DNA of 64,000 bases from Desulfovibrionaceae bacterium UBA3823 (lineage in GTDB: Bacteria; Desulfobacterota; Desulfovibrionia; Desulfovibrionales; Desulfovibrionaceae), in contig DFDR01000154.1 in the NCBI GenBank assembly GCA_002369295.1, forward strand, positions 36,647 through 100,646, given 5' to 3'. The position numbers and the translations under genes are program-made. Positions 1 to 8,775 of the stretch are shown one piece after another. The number at the start of each line of letters is the position of its first letter. Positions within the stretch are counted from its first letter, which is position 1. Below the pieces are notes generated by a model that was given only the letters and a program-made list of their open reading frames with translations, was not told the origin of the DNA and searched no databases.

Positions 1-884
1 ACGCCAAGGTGCTCCCTGCCCCGATGATGAACATCATCAACGGCGGCGTGCATGCCCCCAACAACCTGGACATTCAGGAATTCATGATCATGCCCCTGCG
101 CGCCGAGAGCTTCCGCGACGCGCTGCGCATGGGCGCTGAAATCTTCCACACCCTCGGCGCCATCCTCAAAAAGGACGGCCACGCCACCAGCGTGGGCGAC
201 GAGGGCGGCTACGCCCCCAACCTCAAGAGCCACGACGAGGCCTTTGCCTACATTATCCGCGCCATCGAGGAATGCGGCTACAATCCCGGTGCTGAAGTCA
301 TGATCGCCATCGACGCGGCCTCCTCCGAGTTCTACAAGGACGGCAAGTACGTCCTCGCCGGCGAAGGCAAGGAGTTCAGCAGCGTCGAGATGGTGCAGTG
401 GCTCAGCGAGTTCAGGAAGAAATATCCCCTGATCTCCATCGAGGACGGCTGCGCTGAAAGCGACTGGGACGGCTGGAGCATGCTGACCTCCGCCATAGGC
501 GACAACGTGCAGCTCGTGGGCGACGACCTCTTCGTCACCAACGCCTCCATCCTCGCCGAGGGCATCGACAAGGGCATTGCCAACTCCATCCTCGTCAAGC
601 TGAACCAGATCGGCACCGTGACGGAGACCATGGACGCCATCGAGCTGGCCCACACCTCGGCCTACTCCACCGTCATCTCCCACCGCTCCGGTGAAACCGA
701 CGACAGCTTCATCGCCGATCTCGCCGTGGGCGTGAACGCCGGCCAGATCAAGACCGGCTCCCTCTGCCGCTCCGAGCGCATGAGCAAGTACAACCAGCTC
801 CTGCGCATCGAAGAGGAACTGGGCGACCACTGCGAGTACTACGGCCCGATGCTGGCCGACTACTACTTCCCCGTCGAAGACTAG
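1..884 (+). CDS. eno: Enolase, C-terminal part (gene starts before the window)
   Basis: Enolase interconverts 2-phosphoglycerate and phosphoenolpyruvate in glycolysis, in the cytoplasm. The frame is open from base 3 to the TAG at 882-884 and gives about 293 residues, roughly the C-terminal two thirds of a normal enolase of about 430 residues. Visible family signatures are [11 protein letters not shown] at the start, DEGGYAPN, the metal-binding SIEDGCAE and GDDLFVTN, the catalytic-lysine segment [12 protein letters not shown], and the C-terminal [18 protein letters not shown]. No frame disruption is seen. A perfect hairpin follows the stop, so the transcript probably ends before folD. Confidence 0.98.
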   Translation, partial: AKVLPAPMMNIINGGVHAPNNLDIQEFMIMPLRAESFRDALRMGAEIFHTLGAILKKDGHATSVGDEGGYAPNLKSHDEAFAYIIRAIEECGYNPGAEVMIAIDAASSEFYKDGKYVLAGEGKEFSSVEMVQWLSEFRKKYPLISIEDGCAESDWDGWSMLTSAIGDNVQLVGDDLFVTNASILAEGIDKGIANSILVKLNQIGTVTETMDAIELAHTSAYSTVISHRSGETDDSFIADLAVGVNAGQIKTGSLCRSERMSKYNQLLRIEEELGDHCEYYGPMLADYYFPVED

Positions 885-903
885 CCTTTCGTTCTCTCCG
901 CTC

Positions 904-941
904 GACCCGGTCCGCCAGCTCCCAGCAGCGCGGACCGGGTC
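904..941 (+). terminator. Hairpin terminator after eno
   Basis: A perfect 12-bp stem (904-915 pairs with 930-941) with a 14-nt loop starts 19 bases after the eno stop and is followed by the T-rich TTGCTTTCC. It probably ends the eno transcript and separates it from folD. Confidence 0.7.
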
Positions 942-1004
942 TTGCTTTCCCGCACATCGCGACAAGGACGCCGGCCACGGGCCGGCGGCCGCAGGAGTCC
1001 ACAA

Positions 1005-1868
1005 GTGAAGCTCATAGATGGAAAGAAGACGGCCCAGGACATACGCGCCGAAATCAAGGCAGAGGTCGCCTCCCGCACGGCCCAGGGCGTGCGCGCCCCC
1101 GGCCTTGCCGTCATTCTGGTCGGCGAGGATCCCGCCTCCCAGGTCTACGTGCGCAACAAGGAGCGCGCCTGCCAGGATGCGGGCATACGCTCCGTTCCCC
1201 ACCGTCTGCCCGCCTCCACCAGCCAGGAGGAGCTCATGGCCCTCATCGCGCGGCTCAACGCCGACGAGAGCGTGGACGGCATACTCCTCCAGCTGCCTCT
1301 GCCCAAGGGGCTCGACGCCGACAGGTGCCTGCTTGCCATCGATCCGTCCAAGGACGTGGACGGCTTCCATCCCGAAAGCGTGGGACGCCTTGTGCAGGGG
1401 CTGCCCGGCTTCGTTTCCTGCACGCCGGCGGGCATCATCGAGCTCCTCAGCCGCTATGATCTTCCCACCGAAGGGAAGAAGGCCGTGGTCATCGGCCGCT
1501 CCAACATCGTCGGCAAGCCCCTGGCCGTGCTGCTCGCCCGCCCCGGACGCTTCGGCAACGCCACGGTGACCCTCTGCCATTCCCGCACCGCGGATCTGGC
1601 GAAGGAGTGCCGCGAGGCCGACTTCGTCTTCGCGGCCATAGGCAGGCCCCGCTTTGTGACCGCCGACATGGTCAAGCCCGGCGCCGTGGTTGTTGACGTG
1701 GGCATCAACCGCACAGAACAGGGCCTGTGCGGCGACGTGGACTTCGAGGCCGTCAAGGACAAGTGCTCCGCCATCACTCCCGTGCCCGGCGGCGTCGGCC
1801 CCATGACCATCGCCATGCTTCTGAAAAACACCCTGCAGTCCTGGCGGCAGAGGCTCGGCCTCTGCTAG
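1005..1868 (+). CDS. folD: Bifunctional methylenetetrahydrofolate dehydrogenase / methenyltetrahydrofolate cyclohydrolase
   Basis: FolD interconverts 5,10-methylene-, 5,10-methenyl- and 10-formyl-tetrahydrofolate using NADP in the cytoplasm. The GTG at 1005 is chosen because CAGGAG lies just upstream (992-997) and it gives the family N-terminus VKLIDGKK; the product is 287 aa, the usual length. The substrate-site segment [14 protein letters not shown] contains the catalytic lysine. [24 protein letters not shown] and the C-terminal [14 protein letters not shown] are all present, with a Rossmann motif [11 protein letters not shown] in between. It lies 26 bases upstream of an Fe-alcohol dehydrogenase, possibly co-transcribed, though the functions are unrelated. 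Confidence 0.97.
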   Translation: MKLIDGKKTAQDIRAEIKAEVASRTAQGVRAPGLAVILVGEDPASQVYVRNKERACQDAGIRSVPHRLPASTSQEELMALIARLNADESVDGILLQLPLPKGLDADRCLLAIDPSKDVDGFHPESVGRLVQGLPGFVSCTPAGIIELLSRYDLPTEGKKAVVIGRSNIVGKPLAVLLARPGRFGNATVTLCHSRTADLAKECREADFVFAAIGRPRFVTADMVKPGAVVVDVGINRTEQGLCGDVDFEAVKDKCSAITPVPGGVGPMTIAMLLKNTLQSWRQRLGLC

Positions 1869-1894
1869 CCCTTCAGGCAAAAGGTAGGATAGCC

Positions 1895-2971
1895 ATGTTC
1901 CGCAATGCCAAAAACGTCGGCTACGTCATGATAGGCCAGGGCGCCATCGCCCAGCTGGAGGACGTCCTCAAGCCCCGCCGCGAGGCCGGCGGCCCCGCCG
2001 TCTGGTTCTTCGACCACTTCTTCAAGACCGGCTCCCTCGCAGGGCGCCTGCCCATCGAGGACCAGGACGTCGTGGTCTATGTGGACACCGCCGAGGAACC
2101 CACCACGGACGGCATCGATGCCTACAAGGCCGAAATTGCCGCCCGCATCGGCAGCTCCAGTCCCTGCGCCCTGCTCGCCTTCGGCGGCGGCGCCACCATG
2201 GACACCTGCAAGTGCGTCGGCAACCTGCTGACCAACCCGGGGCGCGCCGAAGACTACCAGGGCTGGGACCTGGTCAAGCATCCCGCTCCCTACAAGATAG
2301 GCTGCCCCACCCTCTCCGGCACGGGATCCGAATCTTCCAGAACCGGCGTGCTCTGCAACGTGGCCAAGAATCTCAAGCTGGGCATGAACAGCGACTACAC
2401 CATGTTCGACCAGCTCATCCTGGATCCGGATCTCTCCGAGACCGTGCCCCGCAACCAGTTCTTCTACACGGGCGTCGACACCTACATGCACTGCTTCGAG
2501 AGCCTTGCCGGCTCCTACCGCAACGTGGTGGTGGACGCGCTTGCCGAGAAGGCCATCGACCTCTCCCGCCAGATTTTCGGCTCCGGCGACATGATGCTGC
2601 CCGAAAACCGCGAGAAGCTCATGATCGCCTCCTACCTCGGTGGCATGGCTGCCGGCTTCGTGGGCGTGGTGCACCCCATCAGCGCAGGCCTCTCCATGGT
2701 GCTCGGCATGCACCACGGCATCGCCAACTGCTACGCCCTCTCCGCCCTCGCCGACATCTACCCCGAGCAGCACGCCGAGGTCGCGGAGTGGATGGCCAGG
2801 CAGGGCATCGACCTGCCCAAGGGCATCTGCAGGAATCTCACCGACGAGCAGTTCCAGCAGCTCTACGGCGCCAGCATCGTGCACGAGAAGCCCCTCGCCA
2901 ATGCCCTTGGACCCGACTTCAAGCAGATTCTGACCCTCGAGAAGGTCACCGCCATCTACAAGTCCATGTAG
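1895..2971 (+). CDS. Iron-containing alcohol dehydrogenase, KdnB-like (probable Kdo/nonulosonate 8-oxidase)
   Basis: This is a 358-aa group III Fe-dependent alcohol dehydrogenase. The NAD-binding segment is AFGGGATMDTCKC, followed by GTGSESSRTGV. Likely metal ligands lie in LILDPDLSETVP, GVDTYMHCFE, and the two histidines of VVHPISAGLSMVLGMHHG. The ATG at 1895 follows AGGTAGG. The family oxidises many alcohols. The assignment rests on context: a DegT aminotransferase and sugar cytidylyltransferases follow directly, as in the Shewanella pair KdnB/KdnA, where KdnB oxidises C8 of Kdo to an aldehyde and KdnA aminates it to 8-amino-Kdo. The exact sugar substrate is inferred. A generic polyol dehydrogenase is the alternative. 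Confidence 0.75.
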   Translation: MFRNAKNVGYVMIGQGAIAQLEDVLKPRREAGGPAVWFFDHFFKTGSLAGRLPIEDQDVVVYVDTAEEPTTDGIDAYKAEIAARIGSSSPCALLAFGGGATMDTCKCVGNLLTNPGRAEDYQGWDLVKHPAPYKIGCPTLSGTGSESSRTGVLCNVAKNLKLGMNSDYTMFDQLILDPDLSETVPRNQFFYTGVDTYMHCFESLAGSYRNVVVDALAEKAIDLSRQIFGSGDMMLPENREKLMIASYLGGMAAGFVGVVHPISAGLSMVLGMHHGIANCYALSALADIYPEQHAEVAEWMARQGIDLPKGICRNLTDEQFQQLYGASIVHEKPLANALGPDFKQILTLEKVTAIYKSM

Positions 2972-2978
2972 CGCGCAT

Positions 2979-3007
2979 GCCGGAGGCGGGCCCGTCCCGC
3001 CTCCGGC
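2979..3007 (+). terminator. GC-rich hairpin after the Fe-alcohol dehydrogenase
   Basis: A perfect 12-bp stem (2979-2990 with 2996-3007) with a 5-nt loop. CTTTTTCC follows only about 18 bases later, so it may be a weak terminator or an mRNA-stabilising intercistronic hairpin inside the sugar operon. Confidence 0.45.
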
Positions 3008-3094
3008 CGTCCTGCCCGCACCTTTTTCCAGCACTCTTGCTCCCAGCAATCCCTTTGGAGGCGGCCCGGGGCCAGGCGCCCGGCCGAATCACCG

Positions 3095-4297
3095 ATGCAG
3101 CTCAGAATCAATTTCAGCGGCCGTTCCATACGCTACACGGAAGAGGAAATCGCCGTCGTGGCAGAAGCCATGCGCAACGCCGAACCCCTGACCCAGGGGC
3201 GCCACCTGGCCGAGTTCGAGTCGGCCTTTGCACGCTACCAGGGCGTCGAGCAGGGCAGCTGCTTTGCCGTCATGAACGGCGTCTCCGCGCTGGAGCTCAC
3301 CGCCCAGCTCTGCCGCTTCAAGCCGGGCGACGAGGTCGTCATCCCCTCCCACACCTTCACGGCCTCCGCCTATCCCTACGTCAAGAAGGGCGCGACCCTG
3401 AAATGGTGCGACGTCGATCTGCACACCCACGTCGCCACGGCGGAAACCATAGCCCGCGCCATGACGCCGAAGACCCGCGCCGTGGTCGTCGTGCACCTCT
3501 ACGGCTACGTGGCCGACATGCCGGCCATCGCCAGGCTGTGCCGGGAGCGGGGCGTTGTGCTCATCGAGGACACCGCCCAGGCCATAGGCGCCGAGATAGA
3601 CGGCCAGAAGGCCGGCACGTTCGGCGACATGGCCATCTTCTCCTTCCACTCCCACAAGAACCTCACCACCCTGGGCGAGGGCGGCATGGTCTGGATACGG
3701 GACAGGAAGCTCTGGCCCCTGCTCCCCATGCTGCGCCACAACGGCCACTGCGCCTATGGCTATGACCGTCCCGACTACTGGAAGCCGGCCATGGGCAACG
3801 TGGACATGCCCATGCTCGACGGCGAGATGCTCCAGCCGAACAACTACAGCCTCGGCGAGGTGGAATGCGCCCTCGGCACCAAGCTGCTCGAGCGCATCGA
3901 CGCCATCAACGACGCCAAGCGCGCCCGCGCCATGCAGTTCATCGACGCCCTGAAGGACTATCCCGAGCTCGAGTTCCTGCGCGAGGACAGCCGCCGCCAC
4001 AACTACCACCTGCTGGTGGCCCGCATGACCGCAGGCCCTGCCATGCGCGACGCCTTCATGCGCGCCATGCACGACGAGAAGGGCATCAAGTGCGTGGTGC
4101 AGTACATTCCGCTCAACCGCTACGACTACTACAAAAAGCTGGGGCTGGGCGAAGCCGACTGCCCCAACGGCGACCTCTTCTTCGACACCATGGTCTCCTT
4201 CCCCTTCCAGCTGTGGATGAGCGACGAAGACTTCAGCTACATGGCCGCTTCGGCACGGGACGTGCTCGAGTCCCTGCGCGGCGAGCGGCAGGCCTAG
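3095..4297 (+). CDS. DegT/DnrJ/EryC1/StrS-family aminotransferase, KdnA-like
   Basis: A 400-aa PLP-dependent sugar aminotransferase. Visible features are the N-terminal PLTQGRHLAEFE substrate loop, the cofactor segment VVIPSHTFTASAYP, EDTAQAIGAE (the PLP-nitrogen-binding aspartate), and the Schiff-base lysine at about residue 188 in SFHSHKNLTTLGEGG. Family members transfer an amino group from glutamate to a keto- or aldehydo-sugar. Next to an Fe-alcohol dehydrogenase the best parallel is KdnA, which aminates C8-oxidised Kdo. PseC- or LegC-type C4 aminotransferases are the alternative. It is followed after 56 bases by the nucleotidyltransferase/PseG fusion, consistent with an activated amino-sugar route for lipopolysaccharide or surface glycan. 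Confidence 0.8.
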   Translation: MQLRINFSGRSIRYTEEEIAVVAEAMRNAEPLTQGRHLAEFESAFARYQGVEQGSCFAVMNGVSALELTAQLCRFKPGDEVVIPSHTFTASAYPYVKKGATLKWCDVDLHTHVATAETIARAMTPKTRAVVVVHLYGYVADMPAIARLCRERGVVLIEDTAQAIGAEIDGQKAGTFGDMAIFSFHSHKNLTTLGEGGMVWIRDRKLWPLLPMLRHNGHCAYGYDRPDYWKPAMGNVDMPMLDGEMLQPNNYSLGEVECALGTKLLERIDAINDAKRARAMQFIDALKDYPELEFLREDSRRHNYHLLVARMTAGPAMRDAFMRAMHDEKGIKCVVQYIPLNRYDYYKKLGLGEADCPNGDLFFDTMVSFPFQLWMSDEDFSYMAASARDVLESLRGERQA

Positions 4298-4353
4298 CCG
4301 GCGCGCCTGCTCCCGAAAGGGGAGGGGCGGCCTGCGCAACCCCAGGATACCGC

Positions 4354-6057
4354 ATGGACACGCGCTGCATCATCATTCCGGCCATAAAGAAGAATGCCGT
4401 CATTCCGGACCAGCTCGTCAAGAAGCTTGCCGGCGTCACGCTCATAGAGCGCGGCATCGGCACGGCCCGCGACGTCTGCCCGCCCGAGGACGTCTACGTC
4501 CTCACGGACAGCCAGGAGATCGAGCTCATCTGCGAGCGGGCGGGCGTGGGCTGCCGCCGCAACAAGGATCTCAAGTTCACCTCGCTCAACATCGTGGCCG
4601 AGATGCGCGACGTTCTGGGAGAGCTTGCCCAGAAATACGGGCACTGCATCGTCCTGCGCGCCTCCTGCCCGCTCATCACCTGGGTGGACGTCGAGGACGC
4701 CTGGCACAGGTACCTTGAGGCCGGCGCCGACAGCCTGGTCACCGTCAAGAGCGTCCACCAGCGCATCTGGGGCGTGCAGGGGAGCAATCTCGAGCACCTG
4801 CTCGACGAGGCCGAGGGCGAGCGCGAGGTCGTGGTCGAAAGCAGGGCCCTCATCATCCTGCGCTCCGAGGCGCTCCTCAAGACCCTCGCCTCGGGCTATG
4901 CGGCCAGGCTCACCAACGTCGTGCCCTACTTCCTCAACGACCGGGCCATCGAGATCCAGTCCTACCAGGACTGGTGGATCTGCGAGCGCCTGCTCCTGCG
5001 CCGGCACGTAGTCTTCGTCGTGGCCGGCTGGCCCGCCATCGGCATGGGCCACATCTACCGCGCCCTCATGCTGGCTCACGAGATCACCAGCCACAAGATC
5101 ACCTTCGTGTGCACGCGCGAGTCGGAGCTCGCCGTCGAGAGCATTGCGCGCAAGGACTACCGCAGCGTCCGCCAGGGCGGCGAGGAGCTCTGGGAGACGG
5201 TGCTCGGCCTGCGTCCGGACCTTGTGGTCAACGACATCCTCAACACCGATGCCGAGTACATGGGAAAGCTCAAGGCCGCCGGCGTCAGGACGGTCAACTT
5301 CGAGGACGCAGGCGAGGGGGCCGCTTCGGCCGACCTCGTGATCAACGCCCTCTACGACCAGGCGGACAGCACGCCGCAGAGCCTGTGCGGCCCCGGCTAC
5401 TTCTGCCTGCGCGACGAGTTTGCGGGCGCCAGGCGCAATCCCTTCCGCCCCGATCTCAAAACCCTGCTCATCACCTTCGGCGGCACGGATCAGCGCAACT
5501 GCACCAAGCGCGTGCTCGACATCGTCGAGCCCGTCTGCCGCGAGCGCGGCATAGCCGTGCGCGTGGTGGTCGGCCCCGGCTACGCCCACCGCTACGACAT
5601 GGAAAGCCATGTCAAGGAGCTGAACAACCCCCTGGTGTCCTTCACCTGGGCCACCAACGTCATGAGCCGCATGATGGAGGGGGCGGATCTGTGCATCTGC
5701 TCGGCCGGACGCACGGTCTACGAGCTGGCCCACATGCGCATCCCCTCGCTCATCCTCGCCACCCACGAGCGCGAGGCCAGGCACACCTTCGCCAGGGCCG
5801 TCAACGGCTTCATCTTCATGGGCCTCATGGACGAGGTGGACGATGCCCAGATCAGGCGCTGCTTTACGAGCCTGCTCGACAACCGCCTGCGCGGCCGCCT
5901 GCACAGGCGCATGGCCAAGCTGGACTTTTCCGCCAACAAGCTCAAAGTCGTCGGCCTCATGCTCTCCCTGCTCGAGAAGGAGCAGGCCGGCGCCGGACAG
6001 GACGGCGAAGGCCTGACTGGGCAGGCAGGCAAGGAAGAGACGGAGGAACGCCCATGA
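4354..6057 (+). CDS. Fusion of CMP-sugar nucleotidyltransferase-like domain and PseG-like domain
   Basis: A 567-aa two-domain protein; ATG 4354 follows AGGA. Residues 1 to about 215 resemble NeuA/KdsB-type cytidylyltransferases: an IIIPAIKKN start, VYVLTDSQEIELICERAGV, VLRASCPLITWVDV and SLVTVKSVHQRIWG. Residues about 220-545 resemble the GT-B-fold PseG, which releases UDP from a nucleotide-activated sugar: GWPAIGMGHIYRALMLAHEI, LVVNDILNTD, LLITFGGTDQRNCTKRVLDI and LCICSAGRTVYELAHMRIPS. A polar tail of about 25 residues follows. The N-terminal domain lacks a clean GSKRLPGKN-type loop, so its activity is less certain than its fold. The gene ends in a 4-base ATGA overlap with the next cytidylyltransferase. 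Confidence 0.75.
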   Translation: MDTRCIIIPAIKKNAVIPDQLVKKLAGVTLIERGIGTARDVCPPEDVYVLTDSQEIELICERAGVGCRRNKDLKFTSLNIVAEMRDVLGELAQKYGHCIVLRASCPLITWVDVEDAWHRYLEAGADSLVTVKSVHQRIWGVQGSNLEHLLDEAEGEREVVVESRALIILRSEALLKTLASGYAARLTNVVPYFLNDRAIEIQSYQDWWICERLLLRRHVVFVVAGWPAIGMGHIYRALMLAHEITSHKITFVCTRESELAVESIARKDYRSVRQGGEELWETVLGLRPDLVVNDILNTDAEYMGKLKAAGVRTVNFEDAGEGAASADLVINALYDQADSTPQSLCGPGYFCLRDEFAGARRNPFRPDLKTLLITFGGTDQRNCTKRVLDIVEPVCRERGIAVRVVVGPGYAHRYDMESHVKELNNPLVSFTWATNVMSRMMEGADLCICSAGRTVYELAHMRIPSLILATHEREARHTFARAVNGFIFMGLMDEVDDAQIRRCFTSLLDNRLRGRLHRRMAKLDFSANKLKVVGLMLSLLEKEQAGAGQDGEGLTGQAGKEETEERP

Positions 6058-6743
6058 AAACCGTCGCCATCATCCAGGCCCGCGTCGGATCGACCAGGCT
6101 CCCCATGAAGTCCCTGCTGACCCTGCGCGGCCGCGCCCTCATCGACTGGGTGGTGGAGCGCGTCTCCAGAGCCTCCCTGGTGGACGAGGTCGTCGTGGCC
6201 TGCCCGGACACCGAGCGCGATCTCGTGCTCGCCGAGCACCTTGCACGGCACCATGTCAACGTGGTGCCCGGTTCCGAGCAGGACGTGCTCGACCGCTTCG
6301 CCACGGCAGCCAAGGCCGTTGACGCCGGGCGCATCGTGCGCGTCTGCGCAGACAACCCCCTTATCTGGGGCGAGGCACTGGACAGGCTCGTGCGCGAGTT
6401 TGACAAAGGCGGCTGCGACTACTGCTACAACCACATTCCCCGTGGCAACCGCTGGCCGGACGGCCTCGGCGCGGAAATCGTGAGCCGGGAGCTCTTGGAC
6501 AGCATCGCAGCCAAGGCCGCTGCGCCCTCCCAGCGCGAGCACTGCCTCAACTACATCTGGGACAACCAGACCCAGTTTGGCATCAGGACGTTTGATCCGG
6601 AGGAAGACTGGCTCTGCCGTCCCGACATCAAGCTTGACATCGACACGCCGGACGACTTCTGCCGCCTGGCGCGCCTGCCCCTCGAGATAGGCATGGACGC
6701 CCGCGCGATCGTCGATGCCGTCGATGCGGGGCTCCCCCGCTAG
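6054..6743 (+). CDS. SpsF-like sugar cytidylyltransferase
   Basis: A 229-aa nucleotidyltransferase of the SpsF/NeuA superfamily. The start MKTVAIIQARVGSTRLPMKS contains the nucleotide-binding RxGSTRLPxK loop. VVACPDTERDLVLAEHL, VVPGSEQDVLDRF and IVRVCADNPLIWG are typical of the family, and DIDTPDDFCRLARL lies near the C-terminus. It probably activates the sugar made by the preceding genes as a CMP-sugar. Unlike the N-terminal domain of its neighbour it keeps the full nucleotide loop, so it may be the catalytically competent cytidylyltransferase of the cluster. The start is fixed by the ATGA overlap and GGAGGA just upstream. Confidence 0.8.
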   Translation: MKTVAIIQARVGSTRLPMKSLLTLRGRALIDWVVERVSRASLVDEVVVACPDTERDLVLAEHLARHHVNVVPGSEQDVLDRFATAAKAVDAGRIVRVCADNPLIWGEALDRLVREFDKGGCDYCYNHIPRGNRWPDGLGAEIVSRELLDSIAAKAAAPSQREHCLNYIWDNQTQFGIRTFDPEEDWLCRPDIKLDIDTPDDFCRLARLPLEIGMDARAIVDAVDAGLPR

Positions 6744-6806
6744 CATCAACCGGCGGCCCGACGCGGCGCCAGACCCATGCAGACCGCATGGCAAGGAAGG
6801 ATACTC

Positions 6807-7322
6807 ATGCCCGAAGCACAGGAAAAATTTCAGCAGGCCGTGAAGGACGCCTTGGCCGGCGTCATGTTTGAAAACTGGCTCCGCTTCTACTTCATCTCCG
6901 AAAGCGAAGACAAGGACGCCGAAGGCAACCCCAAGCTCGTTGTCCTGATCCCCGAGAAGGGCATGGAGAAGATCAAGCAGCTCTATCCCCGAATGGTCTC
7001 CATGGCCGAGGACGTAAACGGCAAGGAAGCCAGCTTCGCCACTTCCCAGAGCGCCGTGTGCACTTGGATTGCCTGCGAGGTCGACGGCAAGTCCGTCCAG
7101 CAGGGAACGAGCCAGGCCCTCGTGAACTCCAAGGCCTTCCAGACGGCCAGTACCCTCTTCAACATCTGGGTGCAGGCCTACGAGCAGCAGCTTGACCAGC
7201 AGTTCCTGGACTTCGGCCAGTGGGTCAAGCTTTTCGAGACATGGAGCGCCTCCGAGCAGGGCAGAGACATGGAGATGAAGATCGAGATGCAGGCGCCGAC
7301 CGGCTCCAGCACGGTCCAGTAG
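6807..7322 (+). CDS. Conserved-looking protein of unknown function
   Basis: A 171-aa cytoplasmic protein; the ATG at 6807 follows AAGGAAGG at 6793-6800, preferred over an in-frame ATG 30 bases upstream. The sequence is mixed alpha/beta with no signal peptide or membrane segment. An aromatic run GVMFENWLRFYFISE comes near the N-terminus and a helix rich in Gln and aromatic residues (FNIWVQAYEQQLDQQFLD) near the C-terminus. I do not recognise the family. It is 63 bases downstream of the sugar cluster and followed by hairpins, so it could be the last gene of that transcript, though nothing in it suggests sugar chemistry. Confidence 0.75.
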   Translation: MPEAQEKFQQAVKDALAGVMFENWLRFYFISESEDKDAEGNPKLVVLIPEKGMEKIKQLYPRMVSMAEDVNGKEASFATSQSAVCTWIACEVDGKSVQQGTSQALVNSKAFQTASTLFNIWVQAYEQQLDQQFLDFGQWVKLFETWSASEQGRDMEMKIEMQAPTGSSTVQ

Positions 7323-7337
7323 CGCCGGCGGCTTTTT

Positions 7338-7410
7338 GCGCGGGCAAGCCCGCGCTGGGCGGCGTCTGCCGAGAGCTTTCTCCCGGCAGGCGCCGTGCCT
7401 TTTGCCGGGA
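7338..7410 (+). terminator. Two consecutive hairpins after the 6807 gene
   Basis: An 8-bp perfect stem (7338-7345 with 7348-7355) and a second 8-bp stem (7381-7388 with 7403-7410) lie between the + strand gene ending at 7322 and the convergent ATPase gene ending at 7465. The placement suits transcription termination from either side, although T-runs are short. Confidence 0.4.
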
Positions 7411-7464
7411 TCTGCGGACTTCTTTGGCCTGTGCGCGGGCGGAAGGAGTGCGGGCGGAAGGAGC

Positions 7465-8775
7465 CTATCCCTTGCCAAGGCAGAACATGGCGTAGAGAGG
7501 GACGGCGCGCACGCCATTCTCATTGCCGAAGTTCTTCAGTGAAAAGCGGTAGCAGATGTCGGGCCTGTACTTTTGCCTGAAGACGGAAAGGCTGCGCGAG
7601 CGGGTCCTGACCCCCTTCTTGATTTCAGCGCAGGCAAGGCTGGCGCCGAGCTGCAGGACAAAGTCGACTTCTGCCGTGGCGCCTTCCCAGTAGTAGAGCG
7701 GCTTGCCAAGGGCCGCCAGCTGCTGGGCCGCATAGTTCTCCGCAAGGGCGCCAAGAAAGGTGTTTCCCTGGTTGGCGAGCACGGTTTCGGCAGGCAGACG
7801 GGACTTCATGGCCAGCATGCCGACGTCCGACATGTACAGCTTGAAGGCCGACAGATTGGCATACGCTTCCAGCGGGATCTCGGCATGGTCGAGGCGCTTG
7901 CACTTGAGCACGACGCCTGCCTGCTCCAGCCAGTCGATGGCTGCGCCGAAAAGCGATGCCGAGCCGCCTTTCTTGACGACCTTGTACTGGAACTTCCTGT
8001 TCTCCTTGGCAAGCTGGGACGGCAGGGATTCGTAGCAGGCACGTATTTTGACTGCTTCGCTGGGGCTGGCATACTTCGCCATGTCGGCGATGTAGCTGTC
8101 GAGTATTTCCAGCTGCCGTGGCGCAACGTCGAGCAGGGAGCCGCGTTCCAGAAAGCGCCCTACTGCGGCAGGCATGCCTCCGGTCACGAGATATTCCAGA
8201 TACAGCGAGGATGCCTTGGCATGGATCGCTTCAGGCAGCGGCTGCAGGGTCTGGAAATGCTCGCAGAGCAGAACGGCAAGCGTTTCCTCTCCCCGCGCCA
8301 GGAGATATTCGCCAAAGTCGAGCGGCTGGAGGCGGAGCAGATGCACCTTGCCGACAGGAAAGGAATAGTTTTTTCTGTTGATGGCAACGCCAAGGAGGCT
8401 CCCGGCCGCCGCCACGTGCAGCTCCGGCATCATCTCGCAGAAATACTTGAGGCTGGTCAACGCCCGTTCGCAGGACTGTATCTCGTCGAGGATCAGCAGC
8501 GTGGACCCGGGGACAATGCGCTCGCCGGCCGCAACTTCCAGTCTGCGGACGAGCTGCGCTGGGGCAATGTCGCCGCCAAATATGTCGTCGACGTTGAACA
8601 GGAGCTCCAGATTGACGTAGCAGACATTGCCGAAGCGGCGCTCTCCGAATTTGCGCAGAATGTAGGTCTTGCCAACTTGGCGGGCGCCGTTGAGGAGCAG
8701 GGGCTGGCGGGAGGGGCTGTCCTTCCAGCGTTCAAGCTGGGCTTCGATGCTGCGGTGGAAGGATTCGGACTGCAT
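7465..8775 (-). CDS. AAA ATP-binding protein, DUF4143 family
   Basis: A 436-aa member of the AAA_14/DUF4143 family. The N-terminal P-loop is GARQVGKT at residues 30-37, Walker B is LLILDEIQS, and a sensor-like AAAGSLLGVAI follows. The C-terminal DUF4143 region contains FLGALAENYAAQQLAA and the PD-(D/E)xK-like segment YYWEGATAEVDFVLQ with ACAEIKKG. The cellular role of the family is not settled; such genes are common accessory genes in gut bacteria and are often multicopy. ATG 8775 is preferred over the longer frame to 8976, whose first 67 residues look non-coding. The DNA just upstream is locally A+T-rich, consistent with its promoter or with transfer. Confidence 0.85.
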   Translation of the reverse strand: MQSESFHRSIEAQLERWKDSPSRQPLLLNGARQVGKTYILRKFGERRFGNVCYVNLELLFNVDDIFGGDIAPAQLVRRLEVAAGERIVPGSTLLILDEIQSCERALTSLKYFCEMMPELHVAAAGSLLGVAINRKNYSFPVGKVHLLRLQPLDFGEYLLARGEETLAVLLCEHFQTLQPLPEAIHAKASSLYLEYLVTGGMPAAVGRFLERGSLLDVAPRQLEILDSYIADMAKYASPSEAVKIRACYESLPSQLAKENRKFQYKVVKKGGSASLFGAAIDWLEQAGVVLKCKRLDHAEIPLEAYANLSAFKLYMSDVGMLAMKSRLPAETVLANQGNTFLGALAENYAAQQLAALGKPLYYWEGATAEVDFVLQLGASLACAEIKKGVRTRSRSLSVFRQKYRPDICYRFSLKNFGNENGVRAVPLYAMFCLGKG

